Part shown: in pieces, positions 1-8,358 of the stretch
Numbering within the stretch: position 1 is the first letter of the stretch
Layout: every line of letters starts with the position of its first letter
Origin: Methanospirillum hungatei
GTDB lineage: Archaea; Halobacteriota; Methanomicrobia; Methanomicrobiales; Methanospirillaceae
Length of the DNA stretch: 64,000 nt
Direction of reading: 5' to 3'
Assembly (NCBI RefSeq): GCF_019263745.1
Contig: NZ_CP077107.1
Location: 2,294,001 to 2,358,000, forward strand
Made by a program: the position numbers and the translations under genes
Notes under the pieces: model-generated
Told to the model about the DNA's origin: nothing
Database searches by the model: none
The model's input: only the letters and a program-made list of their open reading frames with translations

Positions 1-689
1 ATAGGAGCATCAAATGGAATGATATGGCTCATATGAACAACACGGAAATCTCTGGCATTCAGAGTTTTCGCAAGATCCAATGCTTCCTCGTAATTGAGAT
101 GCTTTTCTACCTTTTTAAACGAATTTGGGAAGAGACCATCGATGAAAAGCAGATCTGCATCTTCAAGATGTTTTCTGGTTTCGGGTGGAATATGTTCGTT
201 TGTATCAGAGGTATATGCGATCCTGGTTTTGCCATCAGATATGACAACGCCCGTTGTGAACATATCAGGATGTGTTACCTTCACGAGAATTATCTCAAGC
301 CCGCAGGTATGAAATGGAGTGTAGATCTCAACAGGTCGTATTTCTTTGAGGAGAAAACCAAAGACGGGAGTGCATGAATTCAGGACTTCTGGTGCGCCAT
401 ATACTGGAGGAATCCTTTGCACCCGGTAAAAGTCTCCAAATCCCATGAAATGATCATAGTGCCCATGAGTCCAGATAACGGCATCAATTTTCGGGGATCC
501 GGCATCCAATAGCTGACGTCTGAGATCGGGGGTAGTATCAATGATCAGGTGTTGGTCATTGTTTTTGATGAGAATGGATGTTCGCAGACGCTCTATTCTG
601 TTGGTTCGTGCATGTGTGCAGTTTTTACATGAACAACCAACATGGGGTGTTCCAACTGCATCACCGGTCCCAAGAAGTGTAACTTCCAT
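1..689 (-). CDS. PhnP-like metallo-beta-lactamase-fold hydrolase, C-terminus beyond window
   Basis: The product begins MEVTLLGTGDAVGTPHVGC and is read to the window edge, so about 229 residues are visible and the C-terminus is missing. It carries the metal-binding motif THGHYDH (about residue 75) of the metallo-beta-lactamase fold, and the early GTGDAVGTP and CSCKNC segments are typical of the PhnP/RNase Z-like branch that cleaves phosphodiesters. The start ATG (687-689) overlaps the stop of the upstream AAA ATPase gene as TGATG, so the two are translationally coupled. The substrate cannot be told from sequence. Family is confident; specific function is not. Confidence 0.85.
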   Translation of the reverse strand, partial: MEVTLLGTGDAVGTPHVGCSCKNCTHARTNRIERLRTSILIKNNDQHLIIDTTPDLRRQLLDAGSPKIDAVIWTHGHYDHFMGFGDFYRVQRIPPVYGAPEVLNSCTPVFGFLLKEIRPVEIYTPFHTCGLEIILVKVTHPDMFTTGVVISDGKTRIAYTSDTNEHIPPETRKHLEDADLLFIDGLFPNSFKKVEKHLNYEEALDLAKTLNARDFRVVHMSHIIPFDAP

Positions 690-1966
690 CAGACCCAGTT
701 CCTGGCTTTATGCTCGTCCCGTGTTTTTATGAGAAGTTCACCCTTGATAATGTCTTCAACTGTGAGTTCCTGTCTGCCATCGGTTAATGCAGATAGGATT
801 GCTTCACGAACCAGCATCTTGAGGTCAGCCCCTGAAAATCCTTCAGTTTTCGATGCCACTTCAGATATGTCAACATCCGTTTCTGAATCTGCAAGCAGGC
901 GACGGAGGATAAGTTCACGGGTTGGGAGATCTGGCAGGTCAAAGGGAATAACCTCATCAAACCGACGCCACGCTGCCTCATCTAAGAGCTGCGGGTGGTT
1001 GGTTGCGCCGATGAGGAGCACCTTGTTCCTGATAAGGCTTATACGATCGATATTTTTGAGAAGTGCATTGACCGCACGTTTCATTGCGCCGTGGTCATCT
1101 CCGATACGACTCTTGGCTAGAAAATCAAACTCGTCGATGAAGAGAATACAGGGAGATAGCAGACGTGCAACATCAAAAATCCGGTCAATGTTCTTGGAGG
1201 TCTCCCCTAAGTACTGGGATGTGACCATTGAGAGCCTGACCTCAAGAATTGGCATGTGTAATACCCGTGTGAGTGCAAATGCCAGGGAAGTCTTACCTGT
1301 TCCTGGAGGACCGATAAAGAGAAGTTTCCCAATTTCATAAACCCGCCTGCTTTTTAGAAATTCAAGGTGTTCAAGAGCCACTTTAAGTTTGACAATCCGG
1401 CTAAGTTGGTCGGCAGAACAGATGATATCATCAATCGTCTGTTCCACTTCTTCCGGAGCACTGATGATGATGAGGTCAAGGCCGGACCTGAGTTTATCAT
1501 CCTCAGACAACATCCGGGAGATACGCCGGTCAAGATAAACCCTGCTGTCTTCAAACCGTGGATTTGAATCCTTGACTTCGTCGTATGATATGCCAATTGA
1601 GGGATCCTGATGATGAGCATACCAGGCGAGGGCCGGGTTTTTCTCTATCCTTGATTTACCACCATTTTTCAAAAACCAGGTGAGACCTGCAGGAAGAGCA
1701 GTAATCCTGAGACGATGACCAAACTCTTCATACAAGGTAAGCGGGTGTTTGTCCAGGCGAAGATGTGCATCCGGGATGCCAAGCACACGTTGTAGTGCAC
1801 TTTCAGCGACAACAACCGGGGCACGCTCACCTTCCAGTCCATGTATGCCAAAAACCTCACGGGCAACCGGTGTCAGGTCATTGACATTCAGGTGGGAATT
1901 CTGGTTGTATATCTCAGCAGTCAGGAGCAGTTCTATCAGGTCCAGGATCTCCTCATCACGGGTCAT
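689..1966 (-). CDS. AAA family ATPase
   Basis: This 425-residue protein has one AAA module in its C-terminal half: Walker A GPPGTGKT near residue 218, Walker B ILFIDEFDF near residue 275, a sensor-1 Asn in LLIGATNHP, an arginine-finger region AAWRRFDE, and a C-terminal helical lid with the GFSGADL motif. The first 190 residues match no domain I recognise and probably bind the substrate or partner. Overall it resembles the proteasome-ATPase/Cdc48/FtsH-type AAA clade, but it has no protease domain and no second AAA ring. It overlaps the downstream metallo-hydrolase gene by one base, which suggests a shared process. The role is unknown. Confidence 0.85.
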   Translation of the reverse strand: MTRDEEILDLIELLLTAEIYNQNSHLNVNDLTPVAREVFGIHGLEGERAPVVVAESALQRVLGIPDAHLRLDKHPLTLYEEFGHRLRITALPAGLTWFLKNGGKSRIEKNPALAWYAHHQDPSIGISYDEVKDSNPRFEDSRVYLDRRISRMLSEDDKLRSGLDLIIISAPEEVEQTIDDIICSADQLSRIVKLKVALEHLEFLKSRRVYEIGKLLFIGPPGTGKTSLAFALTRVLHMPILEVRLSMVTSQYLGETSKNIDRIFDVARLLSPCILFIDEFDFLAKSRIGDDHGAMKRAVNALLKNIDRISLIRNKVLLIGATNHPQLLDEAAWRRFDEVIPFDLPDLPTRELILRRLLADSETDVDISEVASKTEGFSGADLKMLVREAILSALTDGRQELTVEDIIKGELLIKTRDEHKARNWV

Positions 1967-2010
1967 TTCGATAATCCTTATACTACGTTTTCATCACAGA
2001 AGAATCGCTC

Positions 2011-2886
2011 TCATACGGTGGTTACAATACATCCGTCACTGGTCACGATCATGGTATGTTCAGCCTGCGAGACATAAGAGCCGGGAACGTCCGAAAGAAC
2101 TGGATATGTTCTGATTATTCCATCGTGAATGAGCCGGGAAAGAGCAAGGTCGGCTGATTTCACATGGATATGTCTTCTGGCAAATGGCATCCCGTTCCGT
2201 TCCTCAATCTCTTTGAGTATCTTTCGTGCTGCAGGAAGCCGAACCGGACGGCGCACAAGTTGTCCAAATATTTCCTCACGTTTTCCATCATGGACAAATC
2301 CGGTCCCGGTTGTTGCAAAGGGTTCGATGGCAAGCACCATCCCCTCCTCGAGAATTGCGCCGCCGGCTCCAGGAATATTGGGAACATTCGGACCTTTATG
2401 CAGACAGTACTGGTCAAGCCCATGACCGGTCAGATTAGCAATCGGTAAAAATCCCCTGCTCTTGATTTCATGAGCTACAACTCCTCCCAAGGTTCCTATT
2501 GCAACACCTGGCTTTACTGCGGCAATTGCTGCATCACGTGCTGCAATGGATGCTTCACAGAGGAGTGGCTGATCCCCGAGATCAACTGTACAGGCTGTAT
2601 CTGCAATATATCCATCCAGATGGACACCAATATCCAGTTTTACCATATCGCCGGCCGCGAAAATTCTGGTATCATCTGGTGAGGGGGTATCATGGGCAGC
2701 TGCTTCATTCAGGGAAATGTTAACTGGAAACGCTACTCCAAATCCCTCGTTCTGAATCATATCTTCTACAAATGTTGCAACTTCTATGAGGGTAATATCA
2801 GGTTTTATCAGGTCAGCTCCGCGAGACAGAATTTTTTTTGCTGCTGCACCCGCCTGTATGTACCGGTCAAATATTTCTTCTTTCAT
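2011..2886 (-). CDS. map: Methionine aminopeptidase, type II
   Basis: This 291-residue protein removes the initiator methionine from nascent proteins in the cytoplasm. It has the pita-bread fold signatures: VKLDIGVHLDGYIADTA with the two metal-binding Asp residues, NLTGHGLDQY with the metal His, LAIEPFATTGTG with a metal Glu, and a final EHTMIVT Glu. The insertion before the C-terminal motif and the lack of an N-terminal zinc finger fit archaeal type II enzymes, which are about 290 residues long. The start ATG overlaps the end of the upstream M24 peptidase gene by four bases (ATGA), so the two peptidases form one operon. Confidence 0.95.
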   Translation of the reverse strand: MKEEIFDRYIQAGAAAKKILSRGADLIKPDITLIEVATFVEDMIQNEGFGVAFPVNISLNEAAAHDTPSPDDTRIFAAGDMVKLDIGVHLDGYIADTACTVDLGDQPLLCEASIAARDAAIAAVKPGVAIGTLGGVVAHEIKSRGFLPIANLTGHGLDQYCLHKGPNVPNIPGAGGAILEEGMVLAIEPFATTGTGFVHDGKREEIFGQLVRRPVRLPAARKILKEIEERNGMPFARRHIHVKSADLALSRLIHDGIIRTYPVLSDVPGSYVSQAEHTMIVTSDGCIVTTV

Positions 2887-4013
2887 ACGATCATTTCCAA
2901 GGGATAATTCGTAATTTTTGAAAATCCGGTCTTTGTAACCACACCAAGGTTCTCAATCCGGACTCCTCCGATCTCCCGGTAATAAAGGCCTGGCTCAAGG
3001 GTGATGACATTCCCTATAGCAAGTTCTCCTCCAATACCTGAAAGAGAGGGATTTTCATGGATTTCAAGGCCCACTCCATGCCCGAGACTGTGAACAAATC
3101 CTTCTGTATCTGAGCGGTACCCGAGTTCTGCAAAGAAGTCCCTGACCGCGATATAGCATTCAGCCCCGGTCTTACCTTCCTGAACCATGGCTTCAGACAT
3201 CAAAAGGGCATCTTTTACGGTCAGATAGAGTTCTATTACCTTTCCTGATGGTTCCCCCCGGCTTACTGTCCGCGTCATATCTGCATGATATCCGGTTTTA
3301 TTATCACACGGGAAGACATCAATGACAATTGGTTCATGTGCCCTGAGTTCTCCATGTCCGGTGCAATGGGGCATTGCGGTTTCTTGCCCACAGGCGACAA
3401 TGGTGTCCTGAGCAGTGCAATCGTGTGCAAGCATGATCTTGTTCATCTCATATCTGACAAGATCTGAGGTAAGGGGGGTCTCGTCATGCCATAACACTCC
3501 GGACCGTATCTCCGCATTTTTAATCAGACTGACTGCAACGTCCATGGCAGCCTCTGCAGCCCGTTGTGCTCGTGTAATCCAGGAAATTTCTTCTGATGTT
3601 TTTTTTGCGCGGTGTGCCGAAAGATGGGAATCAGCATCAACAATAACTTTATTATATTGTTCGAGGGCCCGCGCAAGAGCGATTGGATAGTTCGGAGGGA
3701 CAAGGTAAGGGCCGTTTGAGAGACGGGATATCATCGCTGCCTGGATCTTCCAAGGATCTTTTTCGTGTTCAAATATCTCCAGGTATCCTGCCTGCTGCCG
3801 GGTGAGTATATGCGCAGGTGATTCCCTGGCAGCCCGGTCCGCTTCCATCTGAGGAACGATCATCACAGGGGAGCAGTCGATTTTTTTGATTATTGTGACC
3901 GGATCATGGGTTACAAATCGGCTCATGTGCCGCATATCTGCATTCTCTGATGATGCATACAAGCAATACGCGGCTGCGCCAGTACCTTGGATCAGGTCAT
4001 CCAGGCTATCCAT
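2883..4013 (-). CDS. M24 family peptidase, Xaa-Pro aminopeptidase-like
   Basis: The protein has 376 residues. The N-terminal creatinase-like domain spans about residues 1-135, followed by a catalytic M24 domain with metal-ligand motifs VIDVFPCDNKTGYHADMTR, HSLGHGVGLEIHENP and LEPGLYY, and a final IENLGVVT. This is the layout of PepQ/Xaa-Pro dipeptidases that cut before or after proline. It lies upstream of and overlaps map, so the operon holds two related metallopeptidases with complementary specificity. Its start at 4013 faces a divergent small membrane-protein gene 60 bases away. Exact specificity (dipeptidase or aminopeptidase) is not determinable here. Confidence 0.88.
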   Translation of the reverse strand: MDSLDDLIQGTGAAAYCLYASSENADMRHMSRFVTHDPVTIIKKIDCSPVMIVPQMEADRAARESPAHILTRQQAGYLEIFEHEKDPWKIQAAMISRLSNGPYLVPPNYPIALARALEQYNKVIVDADSHLSAHRAKKTSEEISWITRAQRAAEAAMDVAVSLIKNAEIRSGVLWHDETPLTSDLVRYEMNKIMLAHDCTAQDTIVACGQETAMPHCTGHGELRAHEPIVIDVFPCDNKTGYHADMTRTVSRGEPSGKVIELYLTVKDALLMSEAMVQEGKTGAECYIAVRDFFAELGYRSDTEGFVHSLGHGVGLEIHENPSLSGIGGELAIGNVITLEPGLYYREIGGVRIENLGVVTKTGFSKITNYPLEMIV

Positions 4014-4072
4014 CTCATACAGGTTTTGAGTAAGACCACAAGTACTTTTACGCGAAACGTGATGTATGAATA

Positions 4073-4300
4073 ATGGATGATGCTTCCAAAGAGCAGTTTC
4101 GGTGGAGATTCTGGCACCTTACAGTGATCCTGAACGGGGTGATCCTGTTTTTTGCACTAGTTCCGATTGCATTCTTTTTATTCCCTGATCCCTACAAAAC
4201 TCCGGGGGCAGTAATCAGTCTGATTCTTGGAATACTACTGACAGTGATTTTTACCAGGAACTATCATAAGACAAAAGCATGGCTTAATGAGCATGCCTGA
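4073..4300 (+). CDS. Small membrane protein, two transmembrane segments
   Basis: This 75-residue protein has a short basic/polar N-terminus, a hydrophobic segment at about residues 14-37 (VILNGVILFFALVPIAFFLF), a Pro-rich turn PDPYKTPGA and a second hydrophobic helix at about 47-62, then a basic tail. No family is recognised. It lies 20 bases before the HTH-protein gene on the same strand, so the two may be co-transcribed. Confidence 0.6.
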   Translation: MDDASKEQFRWRFWHLTVILNGVILFFALVPIAFFLFPDPYKTPGAVISLILGILLTVIFTRNYHKTKAWLNEHA

Positions 4301-4320
4301 GTGGATATGCGGAGGATTTG

Positions 4321-4605
4321 ATGCTTAAAAAAATTCAGGAAGACATCAGCCTCGCATCCCGCCATATTGAAGTACTCAGAGCAGTGGCAGGTCACCAGCC
4401 GATTGGCATAATCAAATTATCAGAACTTTTGAATGTGCCTCAGCACCGGATACGGTACTCGCTCCGGGTGCTTGAGGGGAGTGGATATATTCGCGCTTCA
4501 AGTGCCGGTGCCATGGTGACACCAAAAGCAGAAGAGATGTTTCTACGCCTGAATGGCGATATTGACGAAATTATACGCATTGTTAGCAGGATGAAACAGG
4601 TATGA
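4321..4605 (+). CDS. Winged-helix DNA-binding protein
   Basis: The protein has about 95 residues, with a helix-turn-helix region IGIIKLSELLNVPQHRIRYSLRVLEGSGYI that reads like the recognition half of a winged helix (MarR/ArsR-like length, alone in the protein). ATG 4321 is preferred over TTG 4318 because GGAGG at 4311-4315 sits five bases upstream. The ligand and targets are unknown. It follows the small membrane protein and is followed by a tRNA promoter, so it ends the unit. Confidence 0.75.
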   Translation: MLKKIQEDISLASRHIEVLRAVAGHQPIGIIKLSELLNVPQHRIRYSLRVLEGSGYIRASSAGAMVTPKAEEMFLRLNGDIDEIIRIVSRMKQV

Positions 4606-4630
4606 ATGATGGCCATGAGATCATCGTTAT

Positions 4631-4641
4631 CTTTATAACTA
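4631..4641 (+). promoter_or_regulatory. TATA box of the tRNA-Asn/tRNA-CAT pair
   Basis: The stretch CTTTATAACTA lies about 35-40 bases before the mature 5' end of tRNA-Asn, as expected for an archaeal TATA element serving a short-leader tRNA transcript. The second tRNA is only 11 bases further on and shows no separate TATA box. Confidence 0.5.
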
Positions 4642-4671
4642 ATTAATTCCAACTTATTAGAGCACACCTGA

Positions 4672-4744
4672 GCCGCCATAACTCAGTTGGTAGAGTGACT
4701 GGCTGTTAACCAGTTTGTCACAGGTTCGAGTCCTGTTGGCGGCG
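4672..4744 (+). tRNA. tRNA-Asn (anticodon GTT)
   Basis: The sequence folds as a cloverleaf with acceptor stem GCCGCCA/TGGCGGC, anticodon arm ACTGG-CTGTTAA-CCAGT giving GTT, and T arm ACAGG-TTCGAGT-CCTGT. The discriminator base is G and CCA is not encoded. Confidence 0.95.
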
Positions 4745-4755
4745 TCTCATTTTTT

Positions 4756-4828
4756 GGGCCTGTAGCTTAGCGGTGAGAGCGCCCGGCTCATAACCGGGCG
4801 GTCATGCGTTCGAATCGCATCAGGCCCA
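4756..4828 (+). tRNA. tRNA with CAT anticodon, probably tRNA-Ile2 (AUA) rather than Met
   Basis: Cloverleaf with acceptor stem GGGCCTG/CAGGCCC, anticodon arm CCCGG-CTCATAA-CCGGG, T arm ATGCG-TTCGAAT-CGCAT, discriminator A. The T arm is identical, and the anticodon stem and acceptor nearly identical, to the tRNA-Ile(GAT) at 18015-18088 of this window. In archaea the AUA codon is read by a CAU tRNA whose C34 is changed to agmatidine by TiaS, so isoleucine identity is the better guess; elongator Met is the alternative. It is not the initiator type, which normally begins AGC. Confidence 0.85.
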
Positions 4829-4869
4829 TGACCTGTATTTTTTATTGTACTGATTATCATCTTACTTCA

Positions 4870-5907
4870 ATGAAATGTGTCTGTTGTGGTGAGAATCATA
4901 TCATCTGCCCTGGAGATATCACATCAAGGCCATCAGAGCTTTTTGCTCCCTGTCCTTTATGTAATCCTCAAATCCGGTCAAAAGACTCCCCGGTATCTCC
5001 AGATGAGGTGGTGAATGGTCCCTGCCGGTGTAACAGACGATTCATTGATGACGTCATGGCAGATTTGTATCAGGTTCTGTTCCGGGAAGGGGCATTAAAA
5101 GGAACTGAGCCTCTTTCCTCACTTGGTACTCCTCTCATCTGTCCTGGTCTTTTCCTTCGAAGACCCCCCATGCTCCCTCCCCGCTCACTCCTTCTGATAT
5201 CAGATCTCATTCCGGTATCCGCTGCACAAGTAGCATATCGGGATGTTCCGGAGTTACTTGGAATTGTCTATCATTCCCATGAAATCCCCGGACCAGGGGA
5301 TGTAACATTTGGACGGGAACCTTCTATTCGCGAAGGGTATCTTTTGTGTGGCTGTGATGTCAGGGCAGATATTTTTCTCAGTGGCAAAGGGCCTGTCATT
5401 GTAATTAAAAAACAGGCTGATATGCATATTGAATTTCCCAAGGGGATTGATCCAAAAGTTGTCAGTGTTGAAGAACAGGTCCGCCATCGCCATCCTGATG
5501 TTTTTGTAGATGCGTGTGCAGGCCCGGGAACACTGGGTATGACTGCCGCAATATTCGGGGTTCCCCAGATTATCATGTGTGATGTCTGGCATGCATCAGT
5601 CTGGAGTGCAATACAGACCATACGGGTAAATCAGAAAAAACTGGGTATTACTGAAATACGGATATGCGAGGATATCGGTAGGCGACCATCTGTGTGGTCT
5701 GGAAAACCGGCTCTTATCTGTACAGCCTCAGGAAACGGAGTTCAGATTAAACTGTATAACGGATCATACGAATTCCTTGGTCCTGAGATTCCTTCCGGAA
5801 ATCGACTTACTGTATTCGATCCCTTTGATAAAGCCTCATTTCGTAAAAATGATCAGTTTCTGAACGAATGGGCTCAAAAGATCGGAGGGGAAGTTTTTAT
5901 TCCGTAG
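4870..5907 (+). CDS. Cys-rich protein with methyltransferase-like motif
   Basis: A longer reading frame begins inside the preceding tRNA; the first sensible start is ATG 4870 (MKCVCCGENH), giving about 345 residues. The N-terminal 55 residues hold paired cysteines (CVCC, CPLC, CRC) as in metal-binding ribbons. Near residue 215 is VFVDACAGPGTLGMTA, which matches motif I (SAM binding) of class I methyltransferases. It ends with a typical alpha/beta strand, NRLTVFDPFD. I do not recognise the family. Together the parts suggest a metal-binding SAM-dependent enzyme, but no substrate is evident. Confidence 0.7.
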   Translation: MKCVCCGENHIICPGDITSRPSELFAPCPLCNPQIRSKDSPVSPDEVVNGPCRCNRRFIDDVMADLYQVLFREGALKGTEPLSSLGTPLICPGLFLRRPPMLPPRSLLLISDLIPVSAAQVAYRDVPELLGIVYHSHEIPGPGDVTFGREPSIREGYLLCGCDVRADIFLSGKGPVIVIKKQADMHIEFPKGIDPKVVSVEEQVRHRHPDVFVDACAGPGTLGMTAAIFGVPQIIMCDVWHASVWSAIQTIRVNQKKLGITEIRICEDIGRRPSVWSGKPALICTASGNGVQIKLYNGSYEFLGPEIPSGNRLTVFDPFDKASFRKNDQFLNEWAQKIGGEVFIP

Positions 5908-5920
5908 CTGCAGCATTATA

Positions 5921-6233
5921 TTGGGGACTAGCCCGGGTGGATCGGCGTCACTTGTGACCTGAAATCGTCGGAATGCAGGGGGCGAAGTTTGAGGAAGGTC
6001 GGAACATACTGCCTGTATCTGTCGTGTTTCTGACGTAGAAACCCTGTCCTGTGAGGTCGGTGGCCAGGCATCACACCTTCGGAGGAGGGGACGACCTGTT
6101 GTCGCGGGGATCGGTTCAGGCCCGGAAGGGAGCAGACTTACCGTGAACATTCGGCGCCCATAGGGTTGCGGGGTGGAGAAGGAAACCCTTGGAAAGGGCG
6201 GTAATGACCGGTCGACCGATAACGTGTCCCCAA
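5921..6233 (+). ncRNA. ffs: Signal recognition particle 7S RNA
   Basis: The 313-base RNA is closed by TTGGGGAC at the 5' end pairing with GTCCCCAA at the 3' end. The Alu part CTAGCCCGGGTGG ... GTCACTTGTGACC lies at the 5' side as in archaeal 7S RNA. The S-domain helix 8 hallmark is present around 6113-6140: CAGG, a GGAA tetraloop at 6124-6127 and AGCAG on the return strand, which bind SRP54. The 3' end is only 13 bases before the malate dehydrogenase start. Confidence 0.95.
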
Positions 6234-6246
6234 TATTCTGATTCTT

Positions 6247-7200
6247 ATGGCAAAAGTTGCGATAGTTGGTGCAACCGGACGGGTTGGCCAGTATGCTGCA
6301 CTCACCATCTCGCGTATTCCCTATGTTCGTGAGGTTCAGCTGTACGGAAGGCCGGGTTCGGAAGATGTTCTAGATGGAGTTGCTCGTGATCTCATTGATT
6401 CATTTGCTGCTACCGGAACAGACAGCCATGTCAGCTGGAGTTGTAATCTTGAGGACCTGAAAGGATCTGACATCATCGTATTCACTGCTGGTGTTGCAAG
6501 AAAACCACAACAGACAAGAATTGATCTGGCCGTTGAGAACGCACGTATCGTTGCAGATTTTGCTCAGAAGATCGGGAAAATTGCTCCAGATTCATTTATC
6601 ATGATGGTTACAAATCCGGTCGACATCATGACCCATGTTGCATTGAGATATTCCGGGAAAAAACCAAACGAGGTTTTCGGACTAGGAACTCACCTTGATT
6701 CAATGCGACTGAAATCATCGATAGCATCATTCTTTCAAGTGCATGTCAGTGAAGTGCATACCCGTATCATCGGTGAGCATGGTGACAGCATGGTGCCACT
6801 CTGGTCAGCAACAACCATTGGAGGAATACAGATCTCAAACCTGCCCAGCTTTGCACATGTTCCAATTGAGGATATTATGCAGCAGGTCAGGTCGGCAGGT
6901 CAGAAGATCATCGCATCAAAAGGTGCAACGGTCTGGGGTCCTGGAGAAGCAATAGCAACACTTATACGAACAATTCTGGGTAATGAAAACCGTATTCTTA
7001 CCGTATCGGCATACATCAAAGCAGAGGTTCATAATATCGGTGATGTCTGTATTGGTGTTCCTGCCCGAATGAACCGGAGTGGTGTGTACCCGGTACCGAT
7101 AAGAATCGAACCTACAGAAGTTCGTAACTTTCAAAATTCAGTAGAAAAGATCCGTGGTGTAACTCAGGAGATCTTTACCATTCTTGAGAATGGGGAATAG
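6247..7200 (+). CDS. mdh: Malate dehydrogenase (LDH/MDH family)
   Basis: This 317-residue enzyme interconverts malate and oxaloacetate, feeding the incomplete citric acid cycle of methanogens. The Rossmann motif is GATGRVGQYA at residues 8-17; the substrate loop around ARKPQQTR and the catalytic His in RIIGEHGDSMVPLWS are present, with the NPVD motif. The Arg in ARKP and length fit malate rather than lactate use, though this clade contains both; the coenzyme (NAD or NADP) cannot be set from sequence by eye. It starts 13 bases after the SRP RNA, so it may share that transcript or have a promoter inside it. Confidence 0.9.
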   Translation: MAKVAIVGATGRVGQYAALTISRIPYVREVQLYGRPGSEDVLDGVARDLIDSFAATGTDSHVSWSCNLEDLKGSDIIVFTAGVARKPQQTRIDLAVENARIVADFAQKIGKIAPDSFIMMVTNPVDIMTHVALRYSGKKPNEVFGLGTHLDSMRLKSSIASFFQVHVSEVHTRIIGEHGDSMVPLWSATTIGGIQISNLPSFAHVPIEDIMQQVRSAGQKIIASKGATVWGPGEAIATLIRTILGNENRILTVSAYIKAEVHNIGDVCIGVPARMNRSGVYPVPIRIEPTEVRNFQNSVEKIRGVTQEIFTILENGE

Positions 7201-7243
7201 AAATCCCCTGGTATCCAGAGTTTTTAAAATCCCTGTGTAAGAT

Positions 7244-7501
7244 TTACACAAGGGTAGATTCAACGATTTCTGCGCGTTCAACACCTTCAATGGCATTGAG
7301 CGTGGTTTCAATAACCTCTGTCTGTCCTTCTGCATCCGGAACAACCAGGGCTATCTTAAGGGCAACCAGTCCAAAGCCAATAGGCTCTTCCCTGATGTCC
7401 TGAACACGGGGGAATTTCTCTTTGATGGATGCGACGATGGCGTCACGGTTGATCTCCGGAGATTCCGGCATCACCTTGATAATAAGCGCTACGTCTCCCA
7501 T
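7244..7501 (-). CDS. ef1b: Translation elongation factor aEF-1 beta
   Basis: This is the 85-residue nucleotide-exchange factor for aEF-1 alpha. ATG 7501 (MGDVALIIKVMPESP) is the start; a longer frame begins upstream but runs back over the neighbouring gene. The protein is the ferredoxin-like exchange domain alone, with the conserved EEPIGFGL and the C-terminal acidic/hydrophobic segment, as usual in archaea. It begins four bases after the zinc-ribbon gene ends, and this pairing is a recurring archaeal arrangement. Confidence 0.93.
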   Translation of the reverse strand: MGDVALIIKVMPESPEINRDAIVASIKEKFPRVQDIREEPIGFGLVALKIALVVPDAEGQTEVIETTLNAIEGVERAEIVESTLV

Positions 7502-7505
7502 GATC

Positions 7506-7667
7506 TCAGGGTCCCCGAAGGCCGCAGGTCGGGCAGATGTATTCAACACTCTGTTCTCTGCACCGGTAACACCGGCGGATTCTGGCCCCGCATGCTGGGC
7601 AGCCGAACTCTACAGAGCCCTCTTCTGCCATCGGGCCATTACATGACGTGCAGTTTGTTCCACTCAT
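7506..7667 (-). CDS. Small zinc-ribbon protein (HVO_2753-like)
   Basis: A 53-residue protein starting MSGTNCTSCNGPMAEE. It has four CxxC pairs (CTSC, CPAC, CYRC, CPTC), enough for two zinc ribbons, and ends CGLRGP. This is the small archaeal zinc-finger family found directly upstream of aEF-1 beta, sometimes annotated as an RNA-binding protein. The stop is four bases from the aEF-1 beta start, so they are co-translated. The function is unknown; a translation role is inferred only from the partner. Confidence 0.8.
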   Translation of the reverse strand: MSGTNCTSCNGPMAEEGSVEFGCPACGARIRRCYRCREQSVEYICPTCGLRGP

Positions 7668-7713
7668 ATTCAAACTTCCAAAAAGCTGCTTATCTGGTTT
7701 ATTCATCAACACC

Positions 7714-8313
7714 TTAAATGGTACCGCCAAAGATCGTTCCAGGTACCTGCTTACCCCTTAGTAGATCAGCAAGTCTCGCATTATCTGATCCTCGGATTAT
7801 GTGCCCACTGATGTGGTTATCAAAAACATACGGGATGAATGCCGGGTCAAGGTCATGGGTGACCATTCCTGGAAAAAGGTTTGTTACCTGCCTTTCCTGT
7901 GTCTGGATATAGTCGAGAGATTTTAAGAGGATGAGTGAGACCGATAAGAGATGTGCAAAATATGCACTGATGGTATCAGACGTGATATCCCAGGAATGCG
8001 GGAGTGGATCAACCTGCAACATATGGTCATATGGAAGGAGGATCCTGGGTCCTGTTCCAAATGCCGGCGTTATCGTAACTGGAATGCCATAGGTTGAAAG
8101 AAGCCACCCGTACTGGTCCATTGCTGCAATTGCCATGAAATGCGCTGCTGTACCAATGACGCCCTGTTCCCGGATTTCATCTGCAAACACTCCCCCGCCC
8201 GGAATGATGAGAATATCTCTCTGGCTGTCTTTAATTGTCCTGATAATGTCTGGAGCATGTTTGATCAAACTCCCTCCGATCTTCAGAACAATGGCCTGCG
8301 TACCATGCATCAC
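7714..8313 (-). CDS. mfnE: Amino acid kinase family protein, probable MfnE
   Basis: This 199-residue protein has the amino-acid-kinase fold signatures: VLKIGGSLI for phosphate binding at residues 9-17, IIPGGGVFAD, and the methanogen-specific stretch AAHFMAIAAMDQYGWLL. The size and these motifs fit MfnE, which phosphorylates the aminomethyl-furan phosphate intermediate in methanofuran synthesis, in line with the methanogenic life style here. It is upstream of the zinc-ribbon/aEF-1 beta pair with a 46-base gap. A different small-molecule kinase of the same fold is possible. Confidence 0.75.
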   Translation of the reverse strand: MMHGTQAIVLKIGGSLIKHAPDIIRTIKDSQRDILIIPGGGVFADEIREQGVIGTAAHFMAIAAMDQYGWLLSTYGIPVTITPAFGTGPRILLPYDHMLQVDPLPHSWDITSDTISAYFAHLLSVSLILLKSLDYIQTQERQVTNLFPGMVTHDLDPAFIPYVFDNHISGHIIRGSDNARLADLLRGKQVPGTIFGGTI

Positions 8314-8358
8314 AATTCAGTACCTTCATGTACCGGTGATCAATAAACCCTGATCCCC

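Noticed and set aside
642-1340. 232-residue plus-strand frame opposite the AAA ATPase
   Set aside because: It is the complement of a clear Walker A/B protein and has low-complexity Arg/Ser composition, typical of a shadow frame.
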